A stretch of DNA of 33,723 bases from NCBI GenBank assembly GCA_024681705.1, contig JAILAI010000267.1, positions 1-33,723 on the forward strand, read 5' to 3'. This document shows positions 16,941 through 24,737 of this stretch, in pieces; position 1 is the first letter of the stretch, and the number at the start of each line of letters is the position of its first letter. The position numbers were made by a program, and so were the translations under genes. The stretch comes from Prevotella sp. Its GTDB lineage: Bacteria > Bacteroidota > Bacteroidia > Bacteroidales > Bacteroidaceae. The notes beneath the pieces were generated by a model. That model ran no database searches. It saw only the letters and a program-made list of their open reading frames with translations, and was not told the DNA's origin.

Positions 16941-18890
16941 TCATTTCTTCTTTGCCACACTCGGCAGATAGTACCCGAGATGTGGCGGTTGGTTATAAGC
17001 CGTCTGTTGCCACGCGATGGAAAGACGATACACATGGTCGGTGAGCAGACAAGGAACGACATATTCGGTGGGATGCGTCGTGGTGAACAGATAGAGATTG
17101 TCGAAATCACTAAGAATGACTTCCTCTCGCCAGTCTCCAATCAGGTCGCACTGAAGATTAGGATTCTGTTTTGTGCCGTTAATGCTCCTTGCTTCGAATA
17201 TTTCCAACACGGTGGGCTCTTCATCGTCCGTCAGCTTTGTAATGCGATACGGGCCACGCATACCGCCGTCATTGAGTTCTTCCAGCAGGTCGCCATCCCA
17301 ATAGATGCGGAAATTGATGCTCTGGCGACTTTTCTTCACTATCTCGCCCGTCACCGCACTACGTGGTTCCTGTTCATCGATGGAGTAGAAGACGGCCTCT
17401 TCAACACCCTGCACCAGATGTCCGCACATGCCTCGGCCATTATCCAGACCAACGTGTCCGCCTTTCAATAGAATCTCACCCGTAGCCGCATCGTGCAAAT
17501 CCCACGAGTAAGGTCCGCGATTCTCGTGCACATCGAATATCTGGAGACCTTTCCTACCAGGAATAAACGTACCCATGTGAATGGCATCGCCATGACCATA
17601 ACCCACGCTATAAAGCAACTGACCGTCGTCGTCGAGAGCTGCTGAACCCCATAGTATCTCGTCCTTGCCATCGCCGTCAACATCGGCCACGCAGAGATTG
17701 TGATTGCCATTACCATGCATGGTGTAGCGTTGTTCGCCCGATGTGCTCGAGTTATACGTTCGTTTCGTCTGGTTCCAGTTGGCATCATAGTGAACCACCT
17801 CGCTATTGCTCATCGAGGCATGCAACCAACGGTGTTTCAACTCCTTTCCATCGAAGTCGACAGCCCAGATGAATGCCTTCGTATAGTAGCCGCGACAAAA
17901 TACGGCCGATGCGTTTTTCCCATCGAGAACGGCCACCGCCGCCAGATAGCGCTCACCACGATTACCGTTTCTATCGCCCCATTCTTCGGTGTATTCGGCT
18001 TGCGGATTCTTTGCATTCACGCCGAACGAACGGTCAGGATTATACCACGTGGTATGAATGGCATGTCCGTCGCGTCCGCTAAACACCGTCACATATTCTG
18101 GTCCGCGCAAGATGTGTCCGCTCTCTTCGCGATAGAGCGTCTGGTTGTCGTTCGACTGAAGAATGGTCTGATCGGTAGCGGCCTTCGACACATAGTTGCC
18201 CTTTGCATCGATAGATCCAGCAGACGTCTTGCACATCAGCTCGGCCGAGCCATCACCGTCGAAGTCGTAGACGAGGAATTGCGTGTAGTGGGCACCAGCA
18301 CGGATATTGTATCCGAGATTGATGCGCCACAAACGCGTGCCATCGAGTTTCAGGCAATCGATGAATACCGGACTGGTATAACCACGATGCGAATTGTCGT
18401 GAGCGTTAGAAGGTGCCCATTTCAGGAATATCTCCATCTCTCCGTCACCATCAACATCACCGACCGAGCAATCATTGGGCGTATAGAACACGTTTTCGTC
18501 AGCCATTGGACGTTCGAGCGGAATACGCATACAAACATCGTTCCAAGGGCGAGCCGTCGATGTTGCCACCACTTTTCCTTGCTGATTGATCACCCGCAAC
18601 TCGTAGCTGTCGTCCGTGCTACCAGGTTTGTTATCCACATAGTTAGTGCATTGTAAGGTGCTGAGTTTCACGCCATTGCGATACAATTCATAGCTGATGC
18701 CATTGGCATCGTTTTCGAAATAGCGCCACGAAAGGAATGTCTGCCCTTCGGCATTTCTCACCGCCACCAACGACCGAGATTTCTCAGCCCCAACTTCACC
18801 ACTCAGAGCCATAGCAGCTGAGGAAAACATAACGAATGCTATCGCCATGAACAAGCGATGCATGATAGATTGATTAGCTTTAGATTTCAT
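16941..18890 (-). CDS. Rhamnogalacturonan lyase, family PL11 (shorter paralogue)
   Basis: Cleaves the rhamnogalacturonan-I backbone of pectin by beta-elimination. The protein (649 aa) has a signal peptide in the first 30 residues; M10 (MHRLFMAIAF) is an equally good start. After a fibronectin-like N-terminal domain (FLSWRYFEND) comes the PL11 propeller with calcium-binding DxDGDG motifs at 145-150 and 209-214 and again near residue 400, plus NIRAGAHYTQFLVYDF, GNGNHN, WDLHDAATGE and DWREEVIL. It ends directly after the catalytic module (PPHLGYYLPS) with no sorting tail, so it may stay in the periplasm. It is 90 bp behind a longer paralogue on the same strand. Confidence 0.92.
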   Translation of the reverse strand: MKSKANQSIMHRLFMAIAFVMFSSAAMALSGEVGAEKSRSLVAVRNAEGQTFLSWRYFENDANGISYELYRNGVKLSTLQCTNYVDNKPGSTDDSYELRVINQQGKVVATSTARPWNDVCMRIPLERPMADENVFYTPNDCSVGDVDGDGEMEIFLKWAPSNAHDNSHRGYTSPVFIDCLKLDGTRLWRINLGYNIRAGAHYTQFLVYDFDGDGSAELMCKTSAGSIDAKGNYVSKAATDQTILQSNDNQTLYREESGHILRGPEYVTVFSGRDGHAIHTTWYNPDRSFGVNAKNPQAEYTEEWGDRNGNRGERYLAAVAVLDGKNASAVFCRGYYTKAFIWAVDFDGKELKHRWLHASMSNSEVVHYDANWNQTKRTYNSSTSGEQRYTMHGNGNHNLCVADVDGDGKDEILWGSAALDDDGQLLYSVGYGHGDAIHMGTFIPGRKGLQIFDVHENRGPYSWDLHDAATGEILLKGGHVGLDNGRGMCGHLVQGVEEAVFYSIDEQEPRSAVTGEIVKKSRQSINFRIYWDGDLLEELNDGGMRGPYRITKLTDDEEPTVLEIFEARSINGTKQNPNLQCDLIGDWREEVILSDFDNLYLFTTTHPTEYVVPCLLTDHVYRLSIAWQQTAYNQPPHLGYYLPSVAKKK

Positions 18891-18930
18891 ATAATCGAGT
18901 AAATTGTTTTTTTTTTGGTTTTCGAGAGTC

Positions 18931-18975
18931 TCTAGAGGTTCTAGATATTCTAGATATTCTAGAGACTCTAGAGAT
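18931..18975. repeat. TCTAGANNN array 2 (5 units plus a degenerate one)
   Basis: TCTAGA occurs at 18931, 18940, 18949, 18958 and 18967, an exact 9-bp period. TCGAGA at 18922 continues the register with one mismatch. It starts 7 nt after the stop codon of the longer PL11 gene, in the sense of transcription, and lies inside the 89-bp gap of the tandem lyase genes. Confidence 0.93.
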
Positions 18976-18979
18976 TCCT

Positions 18980-21748
18980 TTATTTAATTATTACCTTGCG
19001 GCCCCTCTGGATATAAATGCCGGCGGGGATGTTTTGCTTGCCGTCTATCTTCACGCCTTGTAATGTGTAGATGGCGTCGCTATCATTGCCGATGGGCCAT
19101 TGAGGAATTGTAAACTCCGAAATTCCAGTTGGGGTGTTAGTGCCAATGGGAACGGTCCGTCGAAGTGTTCCCTTTACGGTGATGCTACACAAACCTATCT
19201 CCTTGTTTTCGGCAAGGTTATAGAGTTGGATCAACAAATTGCTTGTTCCACCGATGTAGTTCGTTCCCGGCTGGGCACTAAAGGCGCTATAATAAGGCGA
19301 CTGGTTTACCGTTACGGAATTTCCGTCGGAGTCGGTCGTTGTATAGTCTTTATTGCGCAATGGCTGTTGTCCCGAAAGACAAGTAACGCTACTTCCCTCC
19401 GTCTTCCAAACAACATCAATGGCACCACCATTCGTTCCGAAACGCGAGGCAATGAAATCCACCGACGTGGGCATGAATTTGAAACCGTTAGAAGGCGTCA
19501 TGCTGAACGTTACCGTTTGTCCTTCTGAGGCTGTTGTATTCTTTTGTAATGCCTTGAACTTCGTCTCCGTATATGCACCACCCGTGATGCTCTCCTGACC
19601 ACTAACCGTCAGTTGTGAACCACAAGAAATCGATGTTTCAAAATCTACGTTTACATCACCCGAAATAGTAATGGTAGGTTCTTCGTCGATGGTTCCGTCG
19701 TGTAGTCCCCATACGATGGTAGCCGTTGCTTCCTCATACTCCTGAACATAGTCATCGGGAACCACCGTAACGTCGTCGTCGGTGATTTCTATCGCCTTCG
19801 AAGGCAGATAATAACCCAGATGAGGCGGCTGATTGTAAGCCGATTGTTGCCAGGCTATTGCCATGCGATAGATATGGTCGGTGAGCAGACACGGCACCAC
19901 ATAGTCGGTGGGCGTCGTATTCATATAGACATACAAAGCATCATCGTCGTGGAGTATCACTTCCTCGCGCCAATCACCGAAAAGGTCGGCTTGTAGGTTG
20001 GGCGACCGCTTCGTGGTATTGCACGATTGCATGCTGATGGTACTCACGGTCTTCAGACTCGAACCCGTCAGTTTCTTTATGAGAACGGGGTCATCGGATG
20101 ACTCGTAATAGCCGCCGTCCATAAATTCTTCCGTCAGGTCTTCGTCCCAATATATCCTATAGTTCACACTACTGCTCTTCGTATTCACCACCGCTCCCGT
20201 CTTCGCACTACGTTGCTGGCGGTCGTTGGAAGAAGAGAAAACGGCCTCTTCAACCGTCGAAAGGAAGTGTCCGCATATTCCACGATCATTATCACTGCTA
20301 CCGGCGGCACTATACAACACCTCTCCCGTTGCCGCATCGTGTAAATCCCATCCATAGGAAACGCCCGAGACGGTCTCTTCGTGAACATCGAAAACCTGCA
20401 ACTTTCCGCCTTTTGAAGGGTCGAACGTACCCATGTGAATGGCATCGCCATGACCGAAACCTACGACATAGAGCAGCTGACCATCGTCATCGACGGCACC
20501 CGAACCATAGATAATCTCGTCCTTACCATCGCCATCCACATCACCAATCGTCATGTTGTGGTTGCCATTGCCATAGAGCGTGTAGAGCGAGCCGTTGCCA
20601 CTGGTATTGCTAGTATACGTCTTTGTAGTCTTGTTCCAGTTGGCATCGTAGTGTTCAACCTTGCTAGTGCTCACCGAAGCATGGAGCCAACGATGTTGAA
20701 GCGATGTCCCATCGAAGTCTACGGCCCAAACATAAGCCCGTGTGTAGTAACCACGACAGAAGATGGCCGACGGCTTCTCACCATCGAGATAGGCCACCGC
20801 CGAGAGGTATCGGTCGCTACGATTACCGTAGTTATCGCCCCAGAAAGACTTGTCGGGATAGGTGCCTTCCTCATTGAAGTTTCCAGCACGGTTGGGATTA
20901 TAATAAATGGTATGAATAGCATGACCATCGGTACCGCTGAACACAGTCAGGAACTCAGGACCCGACAACACATATCCGCTACTATTTCTATAGGATGTGG
21001 TGTTCTTCGTCTCGTTCTTTATCGTCTCGTCGGTGGCAGCCTTAGATACATAGTTTCCATTTCCGTCCTTCGACCAAGGTGCCGTCTTACACATCATTTC
21101 CACCTTTCCATCGCCATCGAAGTCATAGACAAGGAATTGTGTGTAGTGGGCACCCGCACGGATATTCGGACCTAGATCTACGCGCCACACCAATGTTCCG
21201 TCCAATCGATAGCAATCGATGATGACATTGTCCGTCTTTCCCGACTTTGAATTATCTTGCGATGTAGACGGATCCCACTTCACGAATATCTCCATCACTC
21301 CGTCGCCGTCGACGTCGCCTATCGAGCAATCGTTGGGCTTATATATAACGGTGTTCGATGTTGCCGAATTGGTAGTGGGACGACTCAACGGAATGCGCAA
21401 CATGCCACCAGTCCACGGACTCGTCTGGTCGGTCTCCACGACGTTGCCATTTCCGTCGACTACACGTAATTCATACGTGTCGGAAGATTCGCTTTCGATA
21501 GGGTAGAGGTAGTTGGTGCGCTTGAAACTACCTATCTTCGTGCCGTTGTGATAAAGCTCATAGCTATATTTCTGGTTGTCGCCTTCAAAATAGCGCCACG
21601 AGAGATAGGTCTTGCCAGCATCCGTAGATACAGCTGTCAATGCGCGACCCAGCACTTCTTGCTGACGACTCGCACTATAGTTGGGTTGTGACGATGCTGT
21701 GATAGTCACGAGCATGCCAAGCACCAGTATAGAGATTAGTTTTTTCAT
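18980..21748 (-). CDS. Rhamnogalacturonan lyase, family PL11, with C-terminal sorting-type tail
   Basis: A longer paralogue (922 aa) of the adjacent lyase, with the same order of motifs: signal peptide 1-20 (LVTITASSQ), FLSWRYFE-like YLSWRYFEG, calcium motifs GDVDGDG and DFDGDG, NIRAGAHYTQF, GNGNHN, WDLHDAATGE, DWREEVIL and PPHLGYYLPS. Beyond the catalytic module come about 250 extra residues: a beta-sandwich-like domain (VNVDFETS, GQTVTFSMTPSNGFKF) and a terminal segment AIYTLQGVKIDG ... GIYIQRGRKVIIK, which is the pattern of the C-terminal tails of many Prevotella exported proteins and resembles a type IX sorting signal. It is therefore probably surface-exposed or secreted, while the short paralogue is not; the pair could act one after the other. 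Confidence 0.92.
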   Translation of the reverse strand: MKKLISILVLGMLVTITASSQPNYSASRQQEVLGRALTAVSTDAGKTYLSWRYFEGDNQKYSYELYHNGTKIGSFKRTNYLYPIESESSDTYELRVVDGNGNVVETDQTSPWTGGMLRIPLSRPTTNSATSNTVIYKPNDCSIGDVDGDGVMEIFVKWDPSTSQDNSKSGKTDNVIIDCYRLDGTLVWRVDLGPNIRAGAHYTQFLVYDFDGDGKVEMMCKTAPWSKDGNGNYVSKAATDETIKNETKNTTSYRNSSGYVLSGPEFLTVFSGTDGHAIHTIYYNPNRAGNFNEEGTYPDKSFWGDNYGNRSDRYLSAVAYLDGEKPSAIFCRGYYTRAYVWAVDFDGTSLQHRWLHASVSTSKVEHYDANWNKTTKTYTSNTSGNGSLYTLYGNGNHNMTIGDVDGDGKDEIIYGSGAVDDDGQLLYVVGFGHGDAIHMGTFDPSKGGKLQVFDVHEETVSGVSYGWDLHDAATGEVLYSAAGSSDNDRGICGHFLSTVEEAVFSSSNDRQQRSAKTGAVVNTKSSSVNYRIYWDEDLTEEFMDGGYYESSDDPVLIKKLTGSSLKTVSTISMQSCNTTKRSPNLQADLFGDWREEVILHDDDALYVYMNTTPTDYVVPCLLTDHIYRMAIAWQQSAYNQPPHLGYYLPSKAIEITDDDVTVVPDDYVQEYEEATATIVWGLHDGTIDEEPTITISGDVNVDFETSISCGSQLTVSGQESITGGAYTETKFKALQKNTTASEGQTVTFSMTPSNGFKFMPTSVDFIASRFGTNGGAIDVVWKTEGSSVTCLSGQQPLRNKDYTTTDSDGNSVTVNQSPYYSAFSAQPGTNYIGGTSNLLIQLYNLAENKEIGLCSITVKGTLRRTVPIGTNTPTGISEFTIPQWPIGNDSDAIYTLQGVKIDGKQNIPAGIYIQRGRKVIIK

Positions 21749-21844
21749 TCAGCGTTTGTTTTTTTATTTGTATGTGTAGTAATTTTTTTTAGTAGATGTG
21801 AGGAGAAAAGGCTGGTGTCGAAAGAATTCTTTCAGCAGAATGGC

Positions 21845-22858
21845 TTACGACAACTTCAGCATTCTCTCGATGGGCTTCACAGCCTCCTTACGGATGTCTT
21901 CGGGAACGTCTACCGACGGCCACTCATAGCGCAGTGCGTTGTAGAGTTTGAGCATCGTGTTCATCTTCATATAGTCGCACTCATTGCAATGACAACCGAT
22001 GGCGCCCTCGCTCACTTCTGGCGGCACGGGATAGAAAGTCTTGCCTTCGCACTTGCGTTCTATCTCATGCAATATACCTGCTTCGGTGGCGATGATAAAC
22101 TCCTGCTTCTCGCTCTCGATGCAATATTTCAAAATGACGGCAGTGCTTCCCACAACATCAGCCAAAGCCAGCACCGGACCCTTACACTCGGGATGTGCCA
22201 ACACCACCGCTTCGGGATGTTCCTTCTTCAAAGCCACGATGGCCTCGGGCGAGAAACGCTCATGCACATGGCAACCACCATCCCAGAGCAGCATCTTTCT
22301 ACCAGTAATCTCATTGATATAGTTTCCCAGATTCTTGTCAGGACCAAAGATTATCTTCGCATCCTCGGGGAATGTGTCGATTACCTTCTTCGCATTGCCA
22401 CTCGTCACCACCACATCGGTGAGCGCCTTCACGGCAGCTGTAGTATTCACGTACGACACCACCTCGTAGCCAGGATGTTCTTCCTTATAGCGACGGAGGT
22501 CTTCAGCACGACACGAATCGGCCAGCGAACAACCAGCATTTAGATCGGGACAGATGACCAGTTTGTCGGGACATAGAATCTTGCACGTCTCAGCCATGAA
22601 ATGCACGCCACACATCACGATGACGCGGGCATCGGTCTTCGCCGCCTGTTGTGCCAATGCCAGCGAGTCGCCAATAAAATCGGCCACCTCTTGTATCTCC
22701 TTCCGCGTATAGTAGTGCGCCATGATGACGGCATCCTTCTCCTTTGCCAGACGCTTTATCTCAGCTGCCAAGTCCATATCCTCTGCCACTGGCTCGTCAA
22801 TGAATCCCTGTTTGGTCCATTGCTTTTTGAGCTTTTTCATATTGTTATCAACATTCAT
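21845..22858 (-). CDS. nadA: Quinolinate synthase
   Basis: An iron-sulphur enzyme that condenses iminoaspartate with dihydroxyacetone phosphate to quinolinate in de novo NAD synthesis. Visible signatures: AHYYTRKEIQEVADFIGDSL, GVHFMAET and FGPDKNLG. The three probable [4Fe-4S] ligands are C83 (MCGVHFMAE), C196 (GGCHVHE) and C294 (ECDYMKMN), with C289 and C291 close by. 337 aa is a normal length. An alternative start is M7. Usually nadB and nadC lie alongside in this phylum, but they are not seen here. It is 96 bp upstream of the PL11 genes on the same strand; shared transcription is possible but functionally odd. Confidence 0.96.
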   Translation of the reverse strand: MNVDNNMKKLKKQWTKQGFIDEPVAEDMDLAAEIKRLAKEKDAVIMAHYYTRKEIQEVADFIGDSLALAQQAAKTDARVIVMCGVHFMAETCKILCPDKLVICPDLNAGCSLADSCRAEDLRRYKEEHPGYEVVSYVNTTAAVKALTDVVVTSGNAKKVIDTFPEDAKIIFGPDKNLGNYINEITGRKMLLWDGGCHVHERFSPEAIVALKKEHPEAVVLAHPECKGPVLALADVVGSTAVILKYCIESEKQEFIIATEAGILHEIERKCEGKTFYPVPPEVSEGAIGCHCNECDYMKMNTMLKLYNALRYEWPSVDVPEDIRKEAVKPIERMLKLS

Positions 22859-22918
22859 ATTTTTATATTCTTTTTTTTTTTAATTTTTAAAAAGAAAGAA
22901 ATGAAGTGTATGATGTAG

Positions 22919-23213
22919 TGTGGATAAGTTGAAAACTTTTAGCCTAAAAATTTGGTTATTCCATTATCCACCTGAGAGAAATAGTTTTCAACGGCATGTG
23001 TTCATTGTTACTTATTCACTTTTAACGCATTACATCAGTTATCAACAATTCTTCTTTTCGGTGCAAAATTACAAAGTTTATATCTTTTTCCATCGAAAAA
23101 TAGTGGAAAAGTTAAGTTTAAGGGGTGGAAAAAATATGTATTTACCACTTATCCACAATTATGGGGTTGTATTAGCAGGGATAAATACCTGAGTTTTCCA
23201 CAAGTTATCCACA
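22919..23213. other. DnaA-box cluster, candidate chromosomal origin (oriC)
   Basis: Three perfect DnaA boxes (TTATCCACA or complement) lie at 22919-22927 (minus), 23149-23157 (plus) and 23205-23213 (plus). One-mismatch boxes lie at 22964-22972 (TTATCCACC), 23039-23047 (TTATCAACA) and 23194-23202 (TTTTCCACA). AT-rich stretches suitable for unwinding flank them (22860-22905, about 23070-23145 and 23265-23300). Six boxes in under 300 bp of non-coding DNA between divergent gene blocks is typical of an oriC. dnaA itself is not in the window, which is not unusual for this phylum. A DnaA-regulated or DnaA-titrating site is the main alternative. Confidence 0.65.
23064..23071 (-). promoter_or_regulatory. 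Possible -7 box for nadA
   Basis: It reads TAATTTTG on the minus strand, 205 bp upstream of the nadA start and inside the DnaA-box cluster. No -33 TTTG is present at the expected distance, so this is tentative; a long leader would be implied. Confidence 0.3.
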
Positions 23214-23513
23214 AAGAAAATGGCCGTGTAGCATACGCAAAGCATTTTTGTGTAGTAATACATGTTAGCAAATATAAAAAAAATAGTGAAACGACCAAGA
23301 GAAATTGAAAAACTTTTATCATGCGAGCGTTTTTAGTTCTTTTGGCCCTATGAACTAACTACTAACCACTAAAGAAGACTATGCCCTAACGAGGGAAATT
23401 TTACCCGCGTTAAACACAATCAACAAATAACACCACCACCCGTTAATATTACAATGTTGCAATGTTACATGTTACAATTGCACTAATAACTAACCACTAT
23501 GCACTAATCAACC

Positions 23514-23601
23514 AAAAGCGCCAGTTTTGTTCATCAAAAGCGCCAAATTCGATGATAAAAAGCGCCAGTTTCGATAATCAAAGGCGCCAATTTTCCCCAT
23601 C
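23514..23601. repeat. Four 22-bp direct repeats (iteron-like)
   Basis: The core GCGCCA recurs at 23518, 23540, 23562 and 23584, an exact 22-bp period. Each unit fits AAAAGCGCCARWTTYGATRAT with few changes; the fourth has AAAGGCGCCAATTT. The 22-bp period places each copy on the same face of the helix, as in plasmid iterons. The same core motif is inside both paired TCTAGA palindrome elements (near 1325 and 6475). It starts 300 bp from the last DnaA box. Confidence 0.88.
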
Positions 23602-23810
23602 CAACTTTTCGGATAAAGAAGGGTCAGCAGAGATGGAAAGTGTTTTGCTAGTGTTCTGTCGCACCTTCGGCGCTTGCCTTGGAGAATAATCTTAGCAGGG
23701 GTGGAGTGTAGCGAAACCCCTGCCTATACTCTGTCACCCTTCCGGGGTTTTCCACTTCAACGTCCACTCTTACATTAGTGCAAAGAGCATAAGGCCCCCA
23801 CTCTTCATTC

Positions 23811-23851
23811 ACTCCCCGCCCCTGCTGGCAGGGGAGGGGTAGGGGTGGGGT
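23811..23851 (+). repeat. 41-bp GC-rich hairpin element A
   Basis: It starts ACTCCCCGCCCC and ends AGGGGTGGGGT. An inner hairpin is formed by CCCCTGC / GCAGGGG. It aligns without gaps to the reverse complement of element B (23905-23945); most differences are paired changes in the hairpin stem. The gap between the two inverted copies is 53 bp. Confidence 0.88.
23831..23850 (+). other. G-quadruplex motif
   Basis: The plus strand reads GGGGAGGGGTAGGGGTGGGG: four runs of four G with loops of one, two and one base. This is a near-ideal parallel four-tetrad quadruplex motif. The inverted copy B keeps only three G4 runs plus a GG. Confidence 0.85.
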
Positions 23852-23904
23852 CAAACAGGCGCTAAGGTATACTCATTTGTGGCGCATCTGATGTTCAAGG
23901 CGGT

Positions 23905-23945
23905 ACCCCACCCCTGCACCTCCCCTATGAATAGGGGCGGGGAGT
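23905..23945 (-). repeat. 41-bp GC-rich hairpin element B (inverted)
   Basis: The reverse complement aligns to element A over all 41 positions. The hairpin stem here is CCCCTAT / ATAGGGG instead of CCCCTGC / GCAGGGG, i.e. two base pairs changed with compensation on both arms. The GGGGTA of A is GGTGCA here. Confidence 0.88.
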
Positions 23946-23983
23946 AAAGAAAGTGTTTTCCCGAACAAATGGGGGGAGTGCGA

Positions 23984-24066
23984 CCTATAAAGTCCTATCA
24001 ACTCCTATAAAATCCTATCAACTCCCATAGCCCCCCATAACCCCTATCAACCCCATAACCCCCTAT
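23984..24066. repeat. CCYAT repeat phased at about 10 bp
   Basis: CCTAT or CCCAT recurs at 23984, 23994, 24004, 24014, 24024, 24034, 24043, 24052 and 24062, with steps of 10,10,10,10,10,9,9 and 10 bp. Phasing at one helical turn could give curved or protein-wrapped DNA. No reading frame through it looks like a real gene. Confidence 0.75.
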
Positions 24067-24133
24067 CAGTATAACAACTCCCGCGCCCTTGCAATCCATA
24101 ACTGCCGCACATAAGCCTCTCTTTTTGTGCAGG

Positions 24134-24159
24134 AGGTGGGCGCAAATTTGCGCCCACCT
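24134..24159. promoter_or_regulatory. Perfect 26-bp palindrome
   Basis: The left half AGGTGGGCGCAAA is followed directly by its exact complement, with no spacer. A dimeric regulator site or a small mobile-element end are possibilities; a transcription terminator is less likely because no T run of useful length follows on either side. Confidence 0.8.
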
Positions 24160-24258
24160 ATTTTCCACAAGTGCCCCATCGCCCCCGCCCAACGATTCAA
24201 CACATTGTTTATAAGGCACTTAGCAGAATGCCGCGATGCCCTTCCCGCAACCGAAATC

Positions 24259-24426
24259 TTAGAAGGTGAGGGTGTTGTTGCTACTTGTGTACACGGCATA
24301 GGCTTCCTTTGCCATGAGCTTCATGCCCGAGGTGAAGGCCACGAGCGCAATGGTGATTGCAAAGAGGCGCTTCGCTACCAGCGAGAGTCCTTTGCCCTTT
24401 CCGATGGTTAGTAATAGACTTCTCAT
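24259..24426 (-). pseudogene. Truncated leader of a BspA/DUF285-like surface protein
   Basis: The ATG at 24426 follows a good -7 box (24475-24482) and begins a 55-residue frame: a basic N-terminus, a hydrophobic helix (LFAITIALVAFTSG) and then EAYAVYTSSNNTLTF, where it stops. AYAVYT..NTTLTFYYD is, as I recall, how large repeat-containing surface proteins of Bacteroidales begin after their signal sequence. The frame ends precisely where YYD would follow, and the next bases do not continue the pattern, so this looks like a leader cut off from its gene. A genuine small membrane protein is the alternative. Confidence 0.45.
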
Positions 24427-24474
24427 ATTCTTGTATTTTTTTGTGTTACTAATTTGTTGATAAAGTTTCCGCCA

Positions 24475-24482
24475 CAAAGATA
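24475..24482 (-). promoter_or_regulatory. -7 box upstream of the truncated leader
   Basis: It reads TATCTTTG on the minus strand (TAnnTTTG), about 50 bp before the ATG at 24426. No clear -33 box was found. Confidence 0.45.
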
Positions 24483-24737
24483 ATAAAAAAAAAACGAAAA
24501 ACACAACTATTTTCTCCTTCTCATTACAATATATGTTCCATTTGTTGAAATGCCGGCAAAAACTTCACACCATCGTCCAGTTGCCTGGAGGTGGGGTGAA
24601 TGCAAATGATGGGGATGAATGAGAAAAAAAAGATGTTCTTTTTAAGGCTCCAAACTTAATTTAAATGACCGATAGGTCGCTCGTATGCATTTTTTATTCT
24701 GTTTTTAGACCTTTTTTGAATAAAAATAAGAAAAAAG

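Noticed and set aside
17700..18656. 318-codon plus-strand open frame opposite the shorter PL11 lyase
   Set aside because: Antisense shadow of a gene with unmistakable family motifs; no start context or recognisable domain.
21820..21833. 14-bp palindrome GAAAGAATTCTTTC between nadA and the PL11 lyase
   Set aside because: Short, AT-rich and without a T run or second copy; could easily occur by chance.
23514..23601. CRISPR array at the 22-bp repeats
   Set aside because: The period of 22 bp leaves no spacer, and there are only four copies with no cas genes.
24066..24299. 77-codon minus-strand frame overlapping the truncated leader
   Set aside because: It runs through the 26-bp palindrome and into the phased repeat region, has no promoter-proximal start of its own and no recognisable domain.
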